A DNA stretch of 64,000 bases. It comes from Marthasterias glacialis. Taxonomy: Eukaryota; Echinodermata; Asteroidea; Forcipulatida; Asteriidae. The notes under the pieces were generated by a model that had not been told where the DNA came from, ran no database searches, and worked only from the letters and a program-made list of their open reading frames with translations. The DNA lies in assembly GCA_911728455.2 (NCBI GenBank), contig OU452222.1, positions 10,509,575 to 10,573,574 of the forward strand, given 5' to 3'. Shown in pieces: positions 48,594 through 57,500 of the stretch. Both the position numbers and the translations under genes were made by a program. Numbering within the stretch: position 1 is the stretch's first letter; each line of letters starts with the position of its first letter.

Positions 48594-51500
48594 CTAAGCG
48601 GTGCCAACAAAGCCAGCTGATGAGTCTGAAATCCATGATGCTGCAAAAAAATAACAATAGCAAAAAAATAAACCCTCAAATAATTATATAACCATGTAGT
48701 TACAAGATCTAATAGAATCTTCTCTACTACACTTAAACAATGTATTGACCCAATCCACCTGATGTCATCATCACAATAATCTTGGTTGTGCCATTTTGGG
48801 AGTCAATGTCCTAGTGTGTTATATAGTGTAGTGCGATTTTTAGGCAACATGGCGTTTACACGCTTACCTGTTGACAACCAAATAGTTTTTTTCTGAGCAG
48901 TATTAAAGAGAATCTCTGTTTTGACTGTGAAAGTTTCATCTATCTACCTGGAATGGCCATGGTGGATAAGATCTCTGGTTTCTCCAGGTGGTCCACATTG
49001 CTACGACGGAATGCCTTGGAAGTGTCCGATGCAAAATGGCTTCAAAGCAAGCAGTTACCATTTTGTTATAAATAATGATTTCAAACAGCACATTTTTTAG
49101 TACTACAGCTGAATATTCAGTTCTTATATATGGCTTAATCTACGGGCATCTCAAAGCACTTATTATTTAATATTGGAAATATGAGACCCATTTATGTAGA
49201 ACCTTGTAAGGGTTTACAAGGTGCTGCGGAGCAATCTGCAGCCAACCATGCCAGAAACACCGGGGCAAACCCCTTCTCTTAATGATAAGTGTACTGGGTT
49301 CTTTTACGTGCATTACACAACACACAGGGCATACAGCTTATTGTCGCATCTAAAGGTGTGAAGCAATTATGGTAAGTGTCTTGCTCAAGGACACAAGTGT
49401 CATGACCAGGACCTGAGACCACAGTCTGAACAACACCAAAACAGTATTGCTGTAGTACTGTCAATGTTTTAAATGCAATAAAGTAACCAAATAAATTAGC
49501 CTTTCATTAACACAGCTTTGCAAGGAGAAAGCAAAATGATTTGAGTTTTTACCTCTTCCACGATTCTTCAGACTCCCATATCTCATACAGCACAAAGTTG
49601 CTGGTCCCTGAGTACGACCGAACACTCAAACTGCAAGAAAAGATGAAAAATAATCAAAACAAAACAGTATTCAAAACAAACCATCATGGGAACATAATTA
49701 TCTATTGTTTTGGACTCAATTAAAACTCCTTCTAACCCAGCCCCACTGAGCAAAACAAACAGGTTATGACCAAGAACTGGCCTCTCATCACCGGGCATGC
49801 TCGCTAGTCCAGCCGTCAAGATATCTGCTCTAGAATGCGGGGGTCATGGATTCAAATCCCATCTAAGTAGCATGCCTGTGTATTGTGTTCTCATAAGACC
49901 TGGCAAGCACCGAGTATTGGTGTTGGGTAAATGAACAAGATTTTTAGTTCACAACTATCTGTGTTCTTAATAATAATAATGTAGATAGATGTCAATATTT
50001 GCATCGGGGGAATGAATATAAATTTCAATTTGCCTTTCACCGATGTGTGTAAGCACTGTATACTCAGTGCTTTCGAGTCCTGTGGAAAAAAATCCACAGG
50101 CAACTCGGGTGGGATTCGAACCCACGACTCCCGCATGACTAGAGTAGATGTCTTAACCACTAGACCACAGAGCACGCCCGGTAATACTGGATTCGAACTG
50201 CCCCCTCATCACCGGGCGTGCTCGGTGGTCTAGTGGTTAAGACATCTGCTCTAGTCATGCGGGAGTCGTGGGTTCGAATCCCACCCGAGTTGCCTGTGGA
50301 TTTTTTTCCACAGGACTCGAAAGCACTGAGTATACAGTGCTTACACATATCGGTGAAAGGCAAATTGAAATTTATAATAATAATGTAAATTTGTATTGCA
50401 CCGGTATCCGTCAACTAAATAACGCTCAGGGCGCTTAGCAAATATAACAACCACACTGGTACATGTAACACGAAAAAACAAAAGCATGAAAAAGCAAAGC
50501 AAGTTGGCAAAATAAGTTCATAAATACAGTTCAAAAGCATCCTTGAACACGAACGTTTTTTAAATTCTTCTTGAAACTTGGCAAAGATGGAGAAAGACGC
50601 ACAACAGATGGGAGTGAGTTCTACAAGGTGGCTGCAGCAAATCGAACCAAACTATCTGCCAATTCTTGCATAAGAACAAAACCATTGTTTTAAATATAGT
50701 AAGATAGAATATCTTTCAACTTAATTAAGGCCCTTTTTGAAACCACGGCTTGGGCTTGGGCTCCGTCCTCCTGATTGAAACCCTGTAAGGAAAGCACATG
50801 TTTTCTAAATAACTGGCGGAGCCTAAGCCCAAACCCAAGCCTTGGTTTCGAAAAGGTCCAAATAAAACTGTTTCATGAAATCATTCAAATCAGCCATGTT
50901 GTGGACTACTGCCATGGTTATACAAACAGACATGACCTCTTAAACACATAAAAGATGAAAGTTGAGGATTCTTACGTCTGGCATCCTTCCTCCTTGACTG
51001 CTGCCTCTAAATAGGTCTTGAGGACTGATCGAAAAGCCTTGTCTTGTGAGTCAAGGACGCAAAGCTTCCTGGCAACGAGTATCACCTACCAGGTAACAAG
51101 TAAACAAAAATAATGCAACATTCAAAAAAAAAAGTATACAAAAGAAGCTATTGACCCCTTGCGCCAACGTCACACGCAGCTACTGTCTGCCACGCTCGCC
51201 ATTTTGGAAGTCAAATTGCGCGTAAATAGTATGGCAAGCATGTCAGCACATTGCCTAAGATACACACAAAACTGTCTAACACACGAGGTGCAGTTAGTCA
51301 ACCACACTGATTTAAAGTTGACTAGACAGGGTTGGGGTGCAGCTAGTCAACCACACTAAGTAAAGTTGACAAGCGAGGGTTGGAGTGCAGTTAGTCAACC
51401 ACACTGACTTACAGTTGACTAGACAGTGTTGGAGTGCAGTTAGTCAACCACACTGACTTACAGTTGACTAGACAGTGCTGGGGTGCAGTTAGTCAACCAC

Positions 51501-54500
51501 ACTGACTTACAGTTGACTAGACAGTGTTGGAGTGCAGTTAGTCAACCACACTGACTTACAGTTGACTAGACAGTGTTGGAGTGCAGTTAGTCAACAACAC
51601 TGACTTACAGTTGACTAGACAGTGTTGGGGTACAGTTAGTCAACCACACCGACTTACAGTTGACTAGACACTGTTGGGGTGCAGTTAGTCAACCACACTA
51701 AGCAAAGTTGACAAGCGAGGGTTGGAGTGCAGTTAGTCAACCACACTGACTTACAGTTGACTAGACAGTGTTGGTGTGCAGTGAGTCAACCACACTAAGC
51801 AAAGTTGACAAGAGAGGGTTGGAGTGCAGTTAGTCAACCACACTGACTTACAGTTGACAGGACAGGGTTGGGGTACAGTTAGTCAACCACACTGACTTAC
51901 AGTTGACTAGACAGTGTTGGGGTACAGTTAGTCAACCACACAGAGGTAAAGTTGATGAGACAGGATTTGGGTGTAATTAGTACCTGATTACTGTCGTCTG
52001 TAACTATTTCTTCGTCCACTGGATCAATCTTGACTTTATTTTCAAGCTTGTCCATGAGTTCCTGAAGGCGGTTCACTTGAAGAAAGAAAGCTTTCATACC
52101 TGCATCCGATGTGAATAAATACTTTAATGACAAATATTTTCCCTTGAGAAAAAGGATAGAATTTGTAACATGTTTTTTCTTATTTAATGAAAGGACATAT
52201 CTTTAGCCGAACACATGTAGTTGCAACAAGAGCTTTCCTCTACATTCTTATCCCACAAACTCCCAAACAAGTTTGTTGCACAAGTCTTTCAAATTGTTTC
52301 TGCATTATGAAACACGGTTTTACAAGATTGTTTTGCCGGTGACTTTTCCTCCAAATTACATGTATTTAACACTTATCCACGCTGGTAATATGGCTGGATA
52401 TTTTTTTATTTATTTAAAAAGAAATACTTTTACAAGAATCACTGGCACATTTGCATGCATTTTGCTTTACTACTGCTAAGCAGTAGTTAGGAAATGTGCT
52501 AAGGGCCGCTCTGTAAGCAGAAAACTTTGCATTGTTCTACGGGCTGCTCCAAAAGGCAAAAAAACTACTGCTTACTTGGCTTTATGAAATTTACCCCTCG
52601 TCAATAACCCTCAGGTGTGTAGTGTTCATAATTCATGTTAGGTTATAGTGCGTAAGATTTCTAGTCCGACGCTTGTTGACACGATGCCCTTTTCTGTGTT
52701 AGGTTACTCACTTTCACTGTCAAAAGGAACACTAGTTTGTGTGGACAGCTGCCTCCTTGCCCGTCGTGCGATCCATCCAGCCGTGCTGCTGACCTTTGGC
52801 TCTTCAAAGTGAACCTGGGTCTGTTCGTTCCTGGAAGAAATACGACGGAGGCAAGACTAGGGTTTTGAGTCAGGAAGATTGAACCACACTTGGACATCAG
52901 TCTTACAAGAGGGATGAGATTTGATGAATGTGAAAATTCCTCAAAAACAGCTTGCAGGTCTGTGTTCCCCATTATTTTAGACTAAGAACCTTCCAGATGT
53001 TACAATTTAGAAGGTTTGTAGACTTTGTGCATCACCAGAAATACAAAACTACAGATTTTGGACACAATGTGGACTATTTCTTTCTCTTGTGGTGAATACT
53101 TTACTTCCTTCAAGAAAAATTAAAGACTCAAGGAGATTATTAGAAAATCCTGAAATCAGGAAAAATCCTGAGAAATCACACCTCTGTTACAACTCCAAAG
53201 GAAGAACTTAAGAACTTTGCAAAATGAACCATTCACAAATATCACACAAAAATTTGTAAGAGAATTATGTTGCAAAGAAAGGGCTCCATTTCCCCCTGCA
53301 GTCAATATATCGTTTTAAATAAAATTAAGCAGGATACCAGTCACAAACGGCACACATGGCGTGGCATTTCGGCTGATAACCTTATCCTTGTAAGCAAAAT
53401 TATTTTGTGCTTAAAAAAAGCAGCTCTATGAGATTTGGCACTAGTCTTTGCCTTGGTGCCCCCTTCAATAGTTTCCCTGTAGACTTGAAGATTTCCCAGT
53501 GGAAGTGCCCTTTGCAAAATGAAAATGACCTTGCCCTCCCAAAGATAACATTCCAGGCCAGCAAGGTGTCCACGGACAGCATGTATTTTTGAGTGACTTT
53601 TGTCCCATACCAGCTTTGTGTTTCAAAATTAAATGGTCTAGAGGCAATTTTATGCTGAAGTATCACCTGATGAGGAAGTTCAAACTACATGCCACGCACA
53701 CAAAGTGTTATCAGTACAAATATAACCAAGAACAAGTGATGCTTTGATAGGCAACCCAAGCAAGGAGAAAGACAAGTTCAAATCTGCTCATGTTGTTTGC
53801 ATTGCAGAAAGCAAGCAATAAAATCAAATGTTATTATACTGCTACCAAGACACCTTACATGTCTCTGGTTCTGGCAGACCTTGACTTTGGTGCGAATTGA
53901 GTGGAGTCAGACAATATTGAAGAAAACACCACATGATCAAAGCATTGGGTAAAACAGTTATTTCATTTAAAATGACTATAAACTATGCAATCTAATGTAG
54001 GGGTGCTGGAACTACACACAGCTTGTACATGCAGGTAAAGTGAGAGGTCAGTCTCGGATGAGTAGCAGCAAAAGCAAAAAGGGAAAGTCAAAAGAAGAGA
54101 GAGATGAAGAATGAACGCTGGCAAAACATTTGATTGTCTTTTGATGGTGGGGTCGGGCCTAATGCCTAGATTAGAAATGATGTCATTTTGAAATAACATA
54201 AGCATCATGACAAAAAACGTCTTTGAAAAAGTCTTATCCGCAGGAGAGTTTTGGGTCAGTGTGGGGGGACTTTGAAGGATTGTGAGTGGATTGTGTTTAC
54301 TGTAATGAAATGAAGAGTTTGTCTAAACTACTAACTACTCCTGACTTAAATCCTTGGTAGTACTTGTGCATCTTATACATTGCACTCTTGAATCATGTCT
54401 TTTAAATGTACAATAGTAATTTGTTTGAAAAAAGCAAAGCACTGGCAGAAAAGAGATGGGACGCCCAACCCCAAAATCTGGCACTTCTCAGAAATAGTGA

Positions 54501-57500
54501 AATGGCACTAAAAGTAAAAGACAACTGAAACATAAGCCTTGATATCAATGTATTGCGATGTCTTAAACATTATATATGTTTGAGATATACTTACAGAACA
54601 GGGCCCAATTTCATAGAGCTGCTTAAGCAGAAAATAGTGCTTAAAAGTTTTCTGCTGAACACAAATAAGCAGGATACCAGTCACAGATTGCACATGTGAC
54701 ATGCTATTTTGGCTGGTAACCCTATTCTGGTAAGCATAATTTTGTTTGTGCTTAGCTACTTTTTGTGCTTAAGTAGCTCTATGAAATAGGGCCCTGTTCT
54801 TGATTAGGTGTTAATTGAAAGTTCTTCTTCTCATCTATTTGATGAGCAAATAAACCCTGTTTTGAGTTTTACCAGAAAGTGCCTGGTTTTGGCATGGAGT
54901 GTCATGTTTGCATGAAGCAGAAAAAGTGAAATGGAGGAATAACAAATACAGTAGAACGCCACTATAATGAACACCGCAGGATCCATGGATTTTGTTTGGT
55001 AAAGTGGTCGGTCGGTATAGGGATTTGTGTCGCACTGCGCATCGAATGTAGACAAATTCCAAGATGGCGTCTTGTTGTTAAAAAGTTGACCTTTCCTTCT
55101 ATTCAATGGCGAATTAACGTCTGTCTGTCATGCTAAGCTCTATCAGCATTTTGTCTAACAATATTTTTAACATTAGTTAGACATTCTTCTACTCTGATGA
55201 TTGCAAGTCGGCGTCGGCCAAATATTGGGTATGTTTTATGCACAAAAATCGGGAGCCAAAGGTCGTATTCGGTATAGCCAAATTTGGGTGTTCGGTATAG
55301 CAGCGATTCTACTGTACTTCAAAGTCAATAAATTACCTGGGTTCATCATCACTGTGAGGAGGAGTTGAAATGAAAACAGAAATGGGTCATGGGTAAGAAG
55401 CAGGGAGGATTGGGAAAAGTTTAGTTTAACAAGAGGTATGTAAAAGCAGCCATGTACAATGTATCTGAAAATGTTACTTTTCTCTTTAAATTAAAGAGAA
55501 AAGTAACATTTTCAGATACATTGTACATAATCAACAAACATCTGCTTTTACATACCTCTTATTGATTTAATTAAAGTTTAATTAAATCATGAGTTTAAAC
55601 TAAACAGGTGAAGTACTTAAATTAAAGACGACAGATTATTTTACTCACTTCACCATTTTTGAAAACCATTATGAACATCCTTAACAATGAATTTTTTATA
55701 CAATTTAAAATAATAACAATCAGTTCTATTACTAACACTGTACCTATACGGGTGTCTCAAAGCGCTTAATAATGTATCTAAATTTTTTAAAGGACAGGTA
55801 CACCATATTTTTAATTATGAGACCCACTTACATAGCACCTTGTACGGGTTTACAATGTGATGCAGCGCAATCTGCTCCAAACCATGCCAAAAAATACTAA
55901 AACAAAAAAAACCCTTCTTTCAACGATAGCTAGTGTACTGGGTTCTTTTACACGCACTTCACAACACACATGGGACCAACAGCTTTACATACCCTCCGAG
56001 GACGAAGCAATAACTGTTGTCTTGCTTGAAAGACACATGTGTTCAAATGTGGATTGGGTTTTTAGTCCCTACCTGATTGCGTTGGTTGTCCCTGGAATAA
56101 ATCTCTGGGGTTTTCCTCCCACATCTACTGAAACTGAAACTGAAACTTTCTTCCTTGTCTTCTCTCCATGGGGTTCTTGGCTAGTATAGTGATTTAGCTC
56201 GCTTTTCTGGGAATCCTTGGCTTCAAAACCAGAATCAGTAAATAAAATAGTTTGGTAAGTCTTTGACACATCTACTTGTTCCCTTCTCTCACCTTTTCTT
56301 AATAGCGTCTGCTTCAAGGTGGTCAGAGGCAGCACTGACCGAATAGAGAAGGGCTCCTAGCTGATTCTGTACCTCCTTCAGAAGAAACCGAACGCTGAAC
56401 TGCTCCTGGAAACTCTTCTCTGGGTATTCCTGTATAAGAATCAAGGGTGTAGTGTACACATTTGTCCTTGTGAAATATCACTGAGAAAAAAATGCTGCAG
56501 TTATGCACTGCACAAAAAGAACAACTTGTGGATAAAGGACACTGTCTCATCATCTACAAAACCTCTGACAACCATTCTAAGCATGTTGTGCATATTTGGT
56601 TACTTTGGTCTACATTAATACACCTGAGAATATACACCAAGATAATATTTTATTGGAAGAGCAAAATTAGTTCAGTTCAGCGACATGAAGCCTGCAATCA
56701 TCGACCCACGCCTGGTCGAACAGACGGCACCTCGGAAAGAGATGAAAGACCTCATGACAATGCAGTATAATCTGTTTTTACAGAATCTTGGCTGGTATGT
56801 GAAAGGAACAGGTCTTCCATAAAGGCATTAACTTAAGTACAAATAATTTGTTCATTGTTTGCAGTGCCTTTTGCCCGGGGCCACCGAACCATGACCCCAC
56901 GGACTCTGTGAAACAGTTGCCTGTGTACACGCAATCCACTTACAGTGTCTCACCACACTGGCATGCGTCTGGCATGACCACTGCCAACACACTCGAATGC
57001 CAGTTTATAAGCCTGCTGGTGTGTGTTGCATTAGAATTTTGCGTGTTATTGTGTTCTGCGAAGCGAACTGGTTAATCGTGGTATTTCACTGAACGTTCAT
57101 TCAACGTGAACACATACCAGGAACTCACCTTGGCTGTTGTCAACAAAGCAGTGGAAACAGATGCATTGATGTCCTCCAATCCAGCAAATATTTCTCTGTA
57201 CGGTCCAAGATTCTTGGAAAAATATGCTGGTTATTAAAGAAAAAGTTTGTCCTTACAAAGATGTGTAAGATGTAGAAACATGTAGGTGTTCACAATGGAT
57301 TAACAGGCCCTTAATAAAAAAAATTCTAGGGATTATTGTGTAATCTCCATTCCCAAACCTTTGTTCTTTTGTTATACAAAGAGGATTACGAGAGATCAAT
57401 GGCCTGCCACCATTATTTATCATCGTCTTCGGCTCAATGGGAGGTACATGTAAGTGGGAATAACAATTTTCCAGCGTATGTTTTGGCCATGTGGTTGATA

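Noticed and set aside
50213-50286. Possible tRNA-Asp(GTC) gene
   Set aside because: Boxes A and B are good, but the acceptor and anticodon stems are poorly paired, the sequence continues into a SINE body, and a mirror copy lies next to it.
51288-51961. Regularly spaced repeats resembling a CRISPR array
   Set aside because: The units are directly contiguous with no unique spacers, and the host is an animal; this is a minisatellite.
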